IMG/VR virus record: IMGVR_UViG_3300033984_000416
Location: 57,433 to 121,432 of that record
Source of the DNA: a virus
Length of the DNA stretch: 64,000 nt
Reading direction: 5' to 3' (one strand)
Position 1 is the stretch's first letter; the number at the start of each line of letters is the position of its first letter. A model generated the notes under the pieces. The model was not told the DNA's origin. It ran no database searches and worked only from the letters and a program-made list of their open reading frames with translations. Both the position numbers and the translations under genes were made by a program. This document shows, piece by piece, positions 17,671 to 24,948 of the stretch.

Positions 17671-18972
17671 TTATAATCGGAAGTTAGGCCAAAAAAAGTT
17701 GAAGTTAAGTGGAAGAAAGGTGGCTACAGACCCACCCCCAGGAGTCTCGACATTAATATTCAAATCAATACCACAGTCAACAGTTTCAATATATTCGTTA
17801 AACGCTTTAGCGTCACCAATTCTCATTCCATTAGCAACATCTCTAATAATATTTTTATCTCTATCTCCATTTACTTCGAAAATCATACGCTCCAATCTGT
17901 ATGTTGATGTATTATCAACCAACATATTGTTTTCTTTATCCTTAGCAATTCTTTTTTCTAAATCACTAATATCTCCACATGTCAAAGGTCTAAATCTTAA
18001 TTGTACCTTGCTTAATGGTAGTGTAAAACTAAATAACCCATCGCTATCTGGTTCAACACTCAATTCAATAGTTTTTAAATCATTAAGGTTTACTACAGAA
18101 TCAAAAGGCTCGTCTAATTCATCTAACAATGTTACTGGATACATTTCACCGTAACTAGTAGCTCTTAACCAAATCATAATAGCGTTTCTATCACCAACCA
18201 ATAAGTCTTTATATCTTAATTCTGGTTCAAGGATTTTTCTGTTGATAAGAATCTCTAAGAATTCACCACTTTGTAATAAGTTAGGACTAGTAAGAATATT
18301 CTCATCAGCTGTAGTCATATAACCAACTCTTATGCTAGCTTTTTTATTTTTATATAATTTACCTTTAGAAGGCAACGGTATAACATCAAAAGGAGCGTTG
18401 TAATTTGGCTGACTTAACTCATAAATTGCTGGGTTGATATTAGAAGGGTTTTGACCATAACTATCACTGTAATTTGTGATTGGTGTTGAAGGCGGTGTTG
18501 GTGGTGTTGGTGGTGTATAATTATTTTGATAATTATTAGCCTGTACGTTTTGTGGCATCTCTGTTGGTGTTGGAATGTTATTATGTCTAGTTGTAGCTTC
18601 TTCAGTTTGTCTTTGGAAGTTTTGAGTATTTTCTAGGTTCTTTTTTAATTGTTCGTCACGAAGCCTCATTTGTTCTTCGTTTTTTAACCTAGCCATTATT
18701 CCATAGCTAGAAGCTGAAGTTTCTTCCGCAAAATCATTTTCTTTAACAACATCACCATTTTGAATTTGTTGTAATTGATTTGCTGTTCGTCTACGCATCA
18801 TTTCTACAGCACTAATTTGTCCATCTGGTACGTTGGCTTCATTGGTAGCGGTTGCATAGATATCGTTTGTTACTATTGCTTTTTCTGTTTCATAAGCATC
18901 TATCTTAGCCTTTTCAGCTGCTGCTGCATTCATTTGTTCTTTACTTGGGATTACGTTTGGTTTTTTATCCAT
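17671..18972 (-). CDS. Baseplate/tail assembly chaperone, gp26-like (T4_baseplate family)
   Basis: Residues 1-190 are a Gln/Asn/Pro-rich, low-complexity region (TPPTPPTPPSTPITN). The conserved part starts at VIPLPSKGKLYKNKKASIRV and continues with MTTADENILTSPNLL, then DLLVGDRNAIMIWLR and SYGEMYPV, a pattern of the T4 gp26 family. The C-terminus ends FNFFWPNFRL just past a T7 run that probably serves as a frameshift site. In T4 gp26 works with gp51 in hub assembly. Position just before the tape measure supports a role as a tape-measure chaperone. A late-type motif lies 35 nt upstream of its ATG. Confidence 0.8.
   Translation of the reverse strand: MDKKPNVIPSKEQMNAAAAEKAKIDAYETEKAIVTNDIYATATNEANVPDGQISAVEMMRRRTANQLQQIQNGDVVKENDFAEETSASSYGIMARLKNEEQMRLRDEQLKKNLENTQNFQRQTEEATTRHNNIPTPTEMPQNVQANNYQNNYTPPTPPTPPSTPITNYSDSYGQNPSNINPAIYELSQPNYNAPFDVIPLPSKGKLYKNKKASIRVGYMTTADENILTSPNLLQSGEFLEILINRKILEPELRYKDLLVGDRNAIMIWLRATSYGEMYPVTLLDELDEPFDSVVNLNDLKTIELSVEPDSDGLFSFTLPLSKVQLRFRPLTCGDISDLEKRIAKDKENNMLVDNTSTYRLERMIFEVNGDRDKNIIRDVANGMRIGDAKAFNEYIETVDCGIDLNINVETPGGGSVATFLPLNFNFFWPNFRL
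17688..17700 (-). other. Probable programmed frameshift site (T7 run)
   Basis: Minus strand reads AAC TTT TTT TGG C in the 433-aa frame. Slipping +1 (or -2) on the T run moves ribosomes into the 17412 frame, which is open from 17723 to 17412. The upstream frame ends six codons after the run. Confidence 0.55.
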
Positions 18973-19007
18973 TTTAAAACTATTTGTTGTTTGTTATAAC
19001 TTTACAA

Positions 19008-19015
19008 ATAAATAT
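19008..19015 (-). promoter_or_regulatory. Late-type motif (ATATTTAT on the gene strand)
   Basis: Minus strand CTATATTTATTTGTAAAG lies 35 nt before the ATG at 18972. Confidence 0.55.
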
Positions 19016-19064
19016 AGAAAAAGAAATTTTTTTGTAAATAGCTTTATTTTTATCTAGTTAGTAT

Positions 19065-19072
19065 TAGCTTTG
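19065..19072 (+). promoter_or_regulatory. Host-type -7 element TAGCTTTG
   Basis: TAGCTTTG fits TAnnTTTG and lies three bases before the ATG at 19076, so the transcript would be leaderless or nearly so. No good TTG is visible 20 nt upstream. Confidence 0.45.
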
Positions 19073-19075
19073 AAT

Positions 19076-19483
19076 ATGGAAAAAATAATACTAAAATACT
19101 TAGAAAAAGAACTCAATTTAAAACATAGTGGTGTTTTTAGTGTTTTTGAGAATTATATTTTTGTTAAAGGTGATTATTTTAAACAAGAATGTAAAATTTT
19201 TGATATTACAGAAATTAAAATGATAGATATTATTTATGGTTATTTTGAAGGTAAACTAGATTATAAAATATTTGTATTCGACCCCAAAACATTTATTCTA
19301 GATTTCGAAGATATTGAAGATGAGATAAAACTTGAAGGAGAATACTCAGAACTAATTGATACTTTGATAAAATATGTTATAAATCTTAAACAAGAAGCAA
19401 TTCTTAAACAGCATTATGAAGATGCTGCTAACTACCGAGATATAGAAAAAACACTAGAAACAAAAAAGCCACCCATGGGGTAG
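19076..19483 (+). CDS. Small protein with C-terminal UVR-like motif (135 aa)
   Basis: I take the ATG at 19076 rather than the TTG at 19070, because the ATG gives MEKIILKYLEKELNLK and the TTG lies inside the promoter element. The N-terminal part is an acidic beta-rich domain. The C-terminus (EAILKQHYEDAANYRDIEKT) matches the UVR motif found in UvrB, UvrC and McsA, a helical hairpin used in protein contacts. The gene stands alone on the plus strand between two minus-strand tail operons, with its own promoter and terminator. Function unknown; interaction with a host repair or protease partner is possible. Confidence 0.75.
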   Translation: MEKIILKYLEKELNLKHSGVFSVFENYIFVKGDYFKQECKIFDITEIKMIDIIYGYFEGKLDYKIFVFDPKTFILDFEDIEDEIKLEGEYSELIDTLIKYVINLKQEAILKQHYEDAANYRDIEKTLETKKPPMG

Positions 19484-19492
19484 CTCTTTTTA
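19467..19492 (+). terminator. Terminator overlapping the stop codon
   Basis: AGC-C-ACCC-AT-G-GGGT-A-GCT hairpin followed by CTTTTTATT. The last codons and the TAG of the 19076 gene form the stem. Confidence 0.6.
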
Positions 19493-19603
19493 TTATTTAC
19501 TAAGTGATTTTAATAGTTCTTCATTTTTCTTAATAACACTAAGACGTTTAACTTGGTTTACCCTATTTTTTTTAGGCTTACCTTCTTTTTTTGACTTTGA
19601 CAT
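19493..19603 (-). CDS. Very small basic protein (36 aa)
   Basis: ATG at 19603 gives MSKSKKEGKPKKNRVNQVKR followed by a helix (LSVIKKNEELLKSLSK), stop at 19493. It begins six bases after the tail tube stop, in the same operon, and its end meets the convergent terminator of the plus-strand gene. The very high Lys/Arg content would suit nucleic acid binding, but short AT-rich frames are easily Lys-rich by chance. Confidence 0.45.
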   Translation of the reverse strand: MSKSKKEGKPKKNRVNQVKRLSVIKKNEELLKSLSK

Positions 19604-19609
19604 AATTTA

Positions 19610-20098
19610 TTAGAATAATAAAATAGCTCTGTCAAATCTAAGTGTTGCAGTAATCTCAGCAATACCATCATCATCCATTGATAAATCTCCGAATGAAACG
19701 TTTGTTAACATAGTACCGTCAAGTAACCATTTTTCGATAACAACACCAGTTGGGTCAAGCATTTCAAGTTCAACAGGTCTTTTATAACCAGCTGCGTAAC
19801 CTTGACGACCTGTAATAGATTCAGAGTGTAAACGAACCCACTCCATAATAGCTTGTGTAGCTGATGGCCCGATTGGGTCACGGAATGTTACGTCAATTGC
19901 TTCCCAAGTAAATCTACCAATAACCCATGTAGATGTATTAAGGAATGGGATTTCAACTTCATTTTGTGTAATTGAAGGTCTAGATGCAGAAGATAACCAC
20001 CATTGTTGGATACCTAAATCTGCTGGGAATGTAATTAACCAACGATTCTTTTTCTTAGGCTCGTATGGTAAGGGCATTTTCATCAATAAATCAGCCAT
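19610..20098 (-). CDS. Tail tube protein (gp19-like, 162 aa)
   Basis: Length and pattern match the T4 gp19 tail tube family: KKNRWLITFPADLGIQQWWL at the start, then SSASRPSITQNEVEIPF, ITFRD-type strand (WEAIDVTFRDPIGPSATQAI), MEWVRLH, and a terminal pair of strands (LSMDDDGIAEITATLRFDRA). It forms the inner tube through which DNA passes, stacked inside the sheath. It lies downstream of a late-type motif and is near the sheath gene, as expected. Confidence 0.9.
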   Translation of the reverse strand: MADLLMKMPLPYEPKKKNRWLITFPADLGIQQWWLSSASRPSITQNEVEIPFLNTSTWVIGRFTWEAIDVTFRDPIGPSATQAIMEWVRLHSESITGRQGYAAGYKRPVELEMLDPTGVVIEKWLLDGTMLTNVSFGDLSMDDDGIAEITATLRFDRAILLF

Positions 20099-20135
20099 GT
20101 CTTTTTTGTTTTAATTTTTTTGTTCTTATTTATTA

Positions 20136-20143
20136 ATAAATAT
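20136..20143 (-). promoter_or_regulatory. Late-type motif (ATATTTAT on the gene strand)
   Basis: Minus strand AGATATTTATTAATAAATAA lies 37 nt before the tube ATG. A second copy on the same strand is at 20189-20182. Confidence 0.5.
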
Positions 20144-20232
20144 CTAAGAATTATTTTTTTAGAAAAATTTCTTTCTTACCTATAAATATGGTAACTATAT
20201 AAAATATTCTTTATTTTATTATTTTTTTTTCG

Positions 20233-20240
20233 TATCTTTG
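20233..20240 (+). promoter_or_regulatory. Host-type -7 element TATCTTTG
   Basis: TATCTTTG fits TAnnTTTG, 16 nt before the ATG at 20257. The upstream region is a T-rich run with no clear TTG. Confidence 0.5.
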
Positions 20241-20256
20241 TTAAAATAATTTAACT

Positions 20257-20541
20257 ATGAAAATAACTGAAAAGGAATTACTCGAAAAATACAACATAAT
20301 AATTGATAATATACTAGACGAATGTGATTGGAAAACTAATTTTACTGGTGAAGAAGTTTGTCAATTGGTGCACAATATTCTTAAACAAAATAATGAAGAA
20401 CCATCTATTTCAGCTGAAAAACTTCATGAAGTATATTCTTTGAAGGTTTCCTCTTTAAAATTAACCCCAGAAGAATGGCGTGAAAACTATGGTATTCCAG
20501 AAATCATATCAATGATTTACGAAATACTACTTTCCTTGTAA
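20257..20541 (+). CDS. Small acidic hypothetical protein (94 aa)
   Basis: An all-helical-looking acidic protein (MKITEKELLEKYNIIIDNIL). It is the second of three lone plus-strand genes between minus-strand tail operons and has a host-type -7 element. Its 3' end overlaps by 15 nt the 3' end of the convergent gene 20527-20928. No family recognised. Confidence 0.65.
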   Translation: MKITEKELLEKYNIIIDNILDECDWKTNFTGEEVCQLVHNILKQNNEEPSISAEKLHEVYSLKVSSLKLTPEEWRENYGIPEIISMIYEILLSL

Positions 20542-20928
20542 TTCCTTTAAATTCGTAATTGAAATAAAATCTAATTTTTCATTAGGTGATATTTCATTAA
20601 ATTTATCTTTTATTTTATCAGCATTGGTAGATAAAAGACTAGTAGGGTCACTAAACCCTTTTTCAGTCATCGTAGCTATCAATTCATCCGTTTTTGATTT
20701 ATCTTCTAACGTATTCTTAATCATAGATATCGTTGTTGGCTCTTTTAAAGCCTTGTTAGCGATAAACTCGTTTTGACCAGATAGTTTAACACCAGCCAAC
20801 ATTGCAATACCTAAGAGAGCTTCTTTTGAAGTCTCCAATATCATTTGCTGTTCTTTTGACGGACGATTAAGTTGTTCTCTTAAAAGTATAGTATCGTACT
20901 GTGCTTGAGTTATCTTTATCTTTCTCAT
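20527..20928 (-). CDS. Hypothetical virion-type protein with N-terminal TQAQY motif (133 aa)
   Basis: Starts MRKIKITQAQYDTILLREQL, similar to the first residues of the 488-aa tail protein (KLIVTEAQYQRLL). The rest is helical and unrecognised (MILETSKEALLGIAMLAGVK). A late-type motif 13 nt upstream and the position between sheath and tube genes suggest a virion or assembly role. The shared N-terminal peptide may be a targeting or prohead-protease signal; this is inference. Confidence 0.65.
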   Translation of the reverse strand: MRKIKITQAQYDTILLREQLNRPSKEQQMILETSKEALLGIAMLAGVKLSGQNEFIANKALKEPTTISMIKNTLEDKSKTDELIATMTEKGFSDPTSLLSTNADKIKDKFNEISPNEKLDFISITNLKELQGK

Positions 20929-20941
20929 AATATCTTTAGTA

Positions 20942-20949
20942 ATAAATAT
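20942..20949 (-). promoter_or_regulatory. Late-type motif (ATATTTAT on the gene strand)
   Basis: Minus strand TCGATATTTATTACTAAAG, 13 nt before the ATG at 20928 and just after the sheath terminator. Confidence 0.55.
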
Positions 20950-20956
20950 CGATACA

Positions 20957-20987
20957 AAACAAAAAAACCACCGATTTGGTGGTTTTA
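20957..20987 (-). terminator. Rho-independent terminator after tail sheath gene
   Basis: Minus-strand stem AAAACCACC / GGTGGTTTT with a short loop is followed by a run of T. It separates the sheath from the next late promoter. Confidence 0.8.
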
Positions 20988-21007
20988 GTGTTTAATATTT
21001 ATATGGT

Positions 21008-23854
21008 TTAGATGTTATCAAAAGATGCACCTGTATTCATAATTACAAATTCTAATTGAATGAACTCTAAAGCTCTTGTTGGTTTCAAGAAGATTTGACC
21101 AGTTAATTGATTTCTATCGATATCCTCTGGGTCATTCGAAAGAACAACACGGAAATCTGTAAGACCTCTTTCACTTCTAATGTTATCCAAGATTGGGTTA
21201 ACAAGTGCCAAGAATTGGTTTCTAACTACGTTATCATTTTGTTCAAATAACAATCTGATAGAAACAGCAGAAATAAGTTTTCTAGCTTGTAATAACAATC
21301 TTCTAACGTTGATTCTGTTAAGTGCTGTATCTTTAACTTGAAGTGTTTTATTACCCCAGATTTTAATACCATCACTTGTGAATGTAGCGATAGGGTTGAT
21401 TCTATTTTCATAAAGAACATCTCTTTCAGCAAGAGTAAGTTTTTTACGAGCTTGAATAGCATCAACATCACCTCTTTGGATACCAGCAACCGCAAACCAT
21501 GGGAATGAAATGTTGTCAGTAAGTGCGATGTTTCTAACTACATCTCTTGTAGGTGGCATGAATATGTAAACATTGTTTTCAGCATCGTTTACTTGAATCC
21601 AAGGCCAGTAAGTACAAGAATAGTTACTATCGTAAGCACCATCTAAAGAGTCAGTGATATCTTCAACAGTCATTACATCACCACCACCATCTAAATCTGG
21701 AGTTGTCATGATATATAATGAGTCAGCTCTATCAGTTTCAATCATATCGATTGTAGCCTCAATAAGGTTAGAGTTATCTAAGTTATCAATACCAGGTGTA
21801 GCAAACACGTTAATGTTAACCGCTTCTGGGTTTTTGAATGTCCAAATAGCTTCTAAGTAAGCATAGTAATCAGAGTTGATACCCAAGTCACCGTTTGTTA
21901 AGTTTCTAGGTACAAAAGCACCAGAAGTTGTACCGTTTTGTCCTAATGTTCCGTTGATTAAGAAACTATCTAAATTACTTCTTCTAGTTCTATAAACATC
22001 CCATCCATCATAACCACCAAATGGTGCCATAGTAAATTTACGAGCATAAACTTTTTCGTATGGTCCATTAACCAATCCAGAATCAGTTCTAAATTGCCAA
22101 TCTCCAGTATCAAATGAGAATACAGGTGAATATGTATTACCGCTTGAATCGATGACAACAGTCACGTTATCAATTGTAACAGCACTAGCATCAATATCCA
22201 TGTGGAATCCGTTTGTCATACCAGTCCACATATTTGGAGAAGTAGTTAAAGGAATACCTTTGTAATCGAAGAAGTCAGCATCAATACCTACAGTTTCAGA
22301 AAGACCTAAGTAGAACTTACGTTTGTTTTCGTATTGTGTGTATTCAGTTTTGTATGTTAATTTAGGGTTAACAACTGAAGTATTACCATTAGTTTGGTAA
22401 TCTCTAATTGGGAAACCTACAAAACCAGCTGGGAAAGCATCACTAGTATCAGATGTATCATCCATATCTACCAATACATAAGAAGATTTAGAAGGATATA
22501 AACCATCAAGTGTACCAATTCTTCTACCAATGTAGTTATTAGAAGTTGGGTCCATTGTACAACGGCTGTAACTTTCTAATACGGTTGGTTGAGCATCAGT
22601 ATCATAGAAAGCTCTAATAACTACGTCAAATTCTCTAGTATCTGGTTTAATGTTTCTAAATGAAATTTTAAATTGTTCATTGGCAGCGTTACCATCAGAG
22701 ATAGTCCAGAATCTGAAAAGTCTCAATACTTTTGTACCACGTAATTCAGATACAACATAAGGAGTAACTGCTGGTTTGTATTCTTGTAAATAATCAGAGT
22801 AATCTCGATTATAATCAACGATAGTTTGTTTTATACCTCTAATTTTACCTTCATTGTTTAATTTATCAAACATTTTGTTGTAAAATTCTTCTAAAAATAA
22901 TGGAGTGTTACCATTTTGAACACTTCTACCTAATACTCTAGGTAAATAGTTTTTCTTAGTTTTATCTAAAGACGCTAAATTTTCAAATAAGCCTTGTGTA
23001 GCAGAAAAACCACTCAAAGAGAAATCACCTAACGGACTAGTAATTGAACCAGTAAATGCTGGGTCAAGAACTACATTTCCAGTAACTTCAAAAGCTGGTA
23101 ATTGTGTAGCTAAATCAATTCCACCTCTAGAACGCATCAAAGCAACTAATTTGTTTTCAACATCAGTATATGCTGTACCTGTAATATCTACAGTTACACC
23201 AGTAGTTACACCAGTGATAAACGCACCAGAAGGGTCATAAGATTTATAATCTAAATAGATGTTAAATGATACACCATTAAATACATTACCAGTTTTGATG
23301 AATTTAGGAGCAACATTAGAAGTAGCACCAATACTCATAGAACTCAAGTAAGCTAAATCGTTTGTTAATTGACCATCATTAATAAGTGCTTGAACCATTG
23401 GGTCTGGAGACGTTACAGTCACCATTGTACCAGCAGAAGTTGCGGTAAATGTTAATAATGGGTTAGCACTATCATATGTGTTAGTACCAGTAACAGCAGA
23501 TGTTGCTGGGTCTAAAGCACCGTCAAGAACAATACCCCAAGCTTTACCAGCGTCATATCCAGAGAAACCTAATACTCTAGTAACGAATAATTGGTTTGAT
23601 TGAGATAAGTATGATTTTGCAATATAAGGTAACTCATATTGAGGTGCCCCATTATCTTTTACTTTTGTAGCGTTAAGGCCACCGAAGAAAGATTGGAATT
23701 CACCGTAGTTTCCAATAAAAATTGGTTGAAATGCTGGTCCGATAGTTGTTTCACCAACTAAACCTAGCGTTGTAACACCTACTTGACGTGTAATAAAAGT
23801 TAAGTCTTTTTCAGATGTATAAACTCCAGGACTTACGAATACTTTTGTTGACAT
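21008..23854 (-). CDS. Tail sheath protein (gp18-like, 948 aa)
   Basis: The N-terminus MSTKVFVSPGVYTSEKDLTF is the standard start of contractile sheath proteins, and the C-terminal domain is clear (SIRLLFEQNDNVVRNQFLAL, GLTDFRVVLSND, then LEFIQLEFVIMNTGASFDNI). Between them lie large inserted beta domains (residues ~100-290 and ~480-640) that would decorate the sheath surface; T4 gp18 is 659 aa, so this one is long. It contracts to drive the tube through the envelope. The gene has a late-type motif 52 nt upstream and a strong terminator downstream, so it can be transcribed on its own at high level. Confidence 0.93.
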   Translation of the reverse strand: MSTKVFVSPGVYTSEKDLTFITRQVGVTTLGLVGETTIGPAFQPIFIGNYGEFQSFFGGLNATKVKDNGAPQYELPYIAKSYLSQSNQLFVTRVLGFSGYDAGKAWGIVLDGALDPATSAVTGTNTYDSANPLLTFTATSAGTMVTVTSPDPMVQALINDGQLTNDLAYLSSMSIGATSNVAPKFIKTGNVFNGVSFNIYLDYKSYDPSGAFITGVTTGVTVDITGTAYTDVENKLVALMRSRGGIDLATQLPAFEVTGNVVLDPAFTGSITSPLGDFSLSGFSATQGLFENLASLDKTKKNYLPRVLGRSVQNGNTPLFLEEFYNKMFDKLNNEGKIRGIKQTIVDYNRDYSDYLQEYKPAVTPYVVSELRGTKVLRLFRFWTISDGNAANEQFKISFRNIKPDTREFDVVIRAFYDTDAQPTVLESYSRCTMDPTSNNYIGRRIGTLDGLYPSKSSYVLVDMDDTSDTSDAFPAGFVGFPIRDYQTNGNTSVVNPKLTYKTEYTQYENKRKFYLGLSETVGIDADFFDYKGIPLTTSPNMWTGMTNGFHMDIDASAVTIDNVTVVIDSSGNTYSPVFSFDTGDWQFRTDSGLVNGPYEKVYARKFTMAPFGGYDGWDVYRTRRSNLDSFLINGTLGQNGTTSGAFVPRNLTNGDLGINSDYYAYLEAIWTFKNPEAVNINVFATPGIDNLDNSNLIEATIDMIETDRADSLYIMTTPDLDGGGDVMTVEDITDSLDGAYDSNYSCTYWPWIQVNDAENNVYIFMPPTRDVVRNIALTDNISFPWFAVAGIQRGDVDAIQARKKLTLAERDVLYENRINPIATFTSDGIKIWGNKTLQVKDTALNRINVRRLLLQARKLISAVSIRLLFEQNDNVVRNQFLALVNPILDNIRSERGLTDFRVVLSNDPEDIDRNQLTGQIFLKPTRALEFIQLEFVIMNTGASFDNI

Positions 23855-23906
23855 ATTGTTTCTTGTTTTGTTTTATGTTATTATTTACTTTACAGTTTTC
23901 TTTATT

Positions 23907-23914
23907 ATAAATAT
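23907..23914 (-). promoter_or_regulatory. Late-type motif (ATATTTAT on the gene strand)
   Basis: Minus strand TTAATATTTATAATAAAG lies 52 nt before the sheath ATG. Confidence 0.5.
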
Positions 23915-23953
23915 TAACTTTTTTTCAAAAGTAGATAGTATTAAAAAGATATA

Positions 23954-23985
23954 TTGTTTTTAGTGTGATTTTTTTCATACTTTTG
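23954..23985 (+). promoter_or_regulatory. Host-type promoter TTG-N21-TACTTTTG
   Basis: TTG at 23954-23956, 21 nt, then TACTTTTG at 23978-23985. The ATG at 23994 follows after eight bases. Confidence 0.6.
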
Positions 23986-23993
23986 TCATACTT

Positions 23994-24158
23994 ATGATAA
24001 AAACAATGATGAAAAGGGATAAAAACTTAAAAATAACACCAACAACACATGAACTTTTAAAAAAGTATTGTGAAGAAAATGGTTTAAAAATGTTTGCTTT
24101 TGTGGAAAAATTAATTCGAGAAAGATGTTCACCGAAAAAAGATTTATATGGTGAATAG
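23994..24158 (+). CDS. Small ribbon-helix-helix-like protein (54 aa)
   Basis: The frame is MIKTMMKRDKNLKITPTTHE and continues LLKKYCEENGLKMFAFVEKL to the stop at 24158. A basic start, one strand (NLKIT), and two helices split by ENG match the pattern of Arc/CopG-type ribbon-helix-helix regulators. Initiation at one of the internal Met codons (MMKRDK) is possible. It has a host-type promoter and a perfect-stem terminator, so it is a complete one-gene unit on the strand opposite to its neighbours. A DNA-binding regulator role is inferred. Confidence 0.65.
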   Translation: MIKTMMKRDKNLKITPTTHELLKKYCEENGLKMFAFVEKLIRERCSPKKDLYGE

Positions 24159-24179
24159 TGATATTCAATTAGATTAAGA

Positions 24180-24219
24180 AAGCTCTCTCCGTAACTTAGT
24201 TGAGAGAGCTTGGTTTTTA
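24180..24219 (+). terminator. Terminator of the small regulator gene (perfect 10-bp stem)
   Basis: AAGCTCTCTC (24180-24189) pairs fully with GAGAGAGCTT (24202-24211) and is followed on the plus strand by GGTTTTTA. On the minus strand it forms the last hairpin of the structured RNA candidate. Confidence 0.75.
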
Positions 24220-24948
24220 TCGAATAGAGTTCTAGAGTTCTTTTCGCTTAACCACTCCTAATCATTAGAAGTGATAGTCTGAGTCATTCCCTTTACAAAA
24301 ACGGAACTTATTGTTGTGTGCAACCTTTACAGGGATAAAGGCCCGATATAGTCATACGTCTCCACTGTTCTATACCAAACCCAATCAAATAAAGTCCTCG
24401 CTTCCACCGTTTTGCTCATTGAGTTTTATCGCTCACGGGCTCCCTTAAGTAATAGGGGGTTACTCGAATATTTATTTAAAAGACCCAAAAAAGTTAGGGT
24501 CGCACACAGTTACATTTACTAAGCTCCACAGCATGATTACTCACATTGCTTCTCAGAACAGTCTATAACCCAACAATTCCTCGCCAGCATTACAGCATGA
24601 CACAAATTAAGTTAAATATCTTAACTACCAACTCGATTACAAAATAAGCACCACTAAATCCACGCCTCGACTTTTACAGTCATAAATTTACTTTAGCCCT
24701 ATGATAACCGAGTCGTTACCGACATATCACTTCTTTTTGGGTTGAGTTTCGAAATGGCTTAGCCAAATCTAGATACATTAACTTGGTTTGGCAGAAGGAG
24801 CTAACCATCTCATCCACTCACAGTAGATACCTCGTTTCTTATACCTTAGTCATTTGTGCACGGAATGGTAACCACCCCTTTCGGTAGAATTAATAACTAC
24901 CATGCATTTCCCAACTAATTTCTCAACCCTTATTTATTATTATACGTT
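24180..24948 (-). ncRNA. Large structured RNA candidate (about 770 nt), no known family assigned
   Basis: No ORF of note exists here on either strand and the sequence is visibly richer in G and C than its surroundings. Read on the minus strand it folds by eye into many helices: an 8-bp closing helix GGGTTGAG/CTCAACCC (24929-24922 with 24746-24739), GCCAAA/TTTGGC (24792-24787 with 24767-24762), GGTAG/CTACC (24901-24883), and GTCG-GTAA-CGAC with a GNRA loop (24723-24712). Two helices (24273-24253 and 24376-24370 with 24351-24345) contain G-U pairs on the minus strand that would be A-C mismatches on the plus strand, which sets the orientation. An internal hairpin at 24501-24482 ending in TTTT may divide it in two. 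It follows the 339-aa gene directly. Size and phage setting recall the ROOL and GOLLD RNAs, but I cannot show homology. Confidence 0.7.

Noticed and set aside
17555-18154. 199-aa plus-strand frame opposite the gp26-like gene
   Set aside because: It is the mirror of a strongly supported minus-strand gene; composition is Ser/Leu/Ile-rich as expected of a shadow frame.
24468-24475. Rightward late-type motif ATATTTAT inside the RNA candidate
   Set aside because: It coincides with the T-rich tail of the 24501-24482 hairpin and no rightward gene follows; helix wobble pairs support the other strand.
24180-24948. tRNA, tmRNA or group I/II intron in the structured region
   Set aside because: No acceptor stem with a T-loop GTTCRA motif, no intron core or split gene around it, and no open frame for an intron protein were visible.
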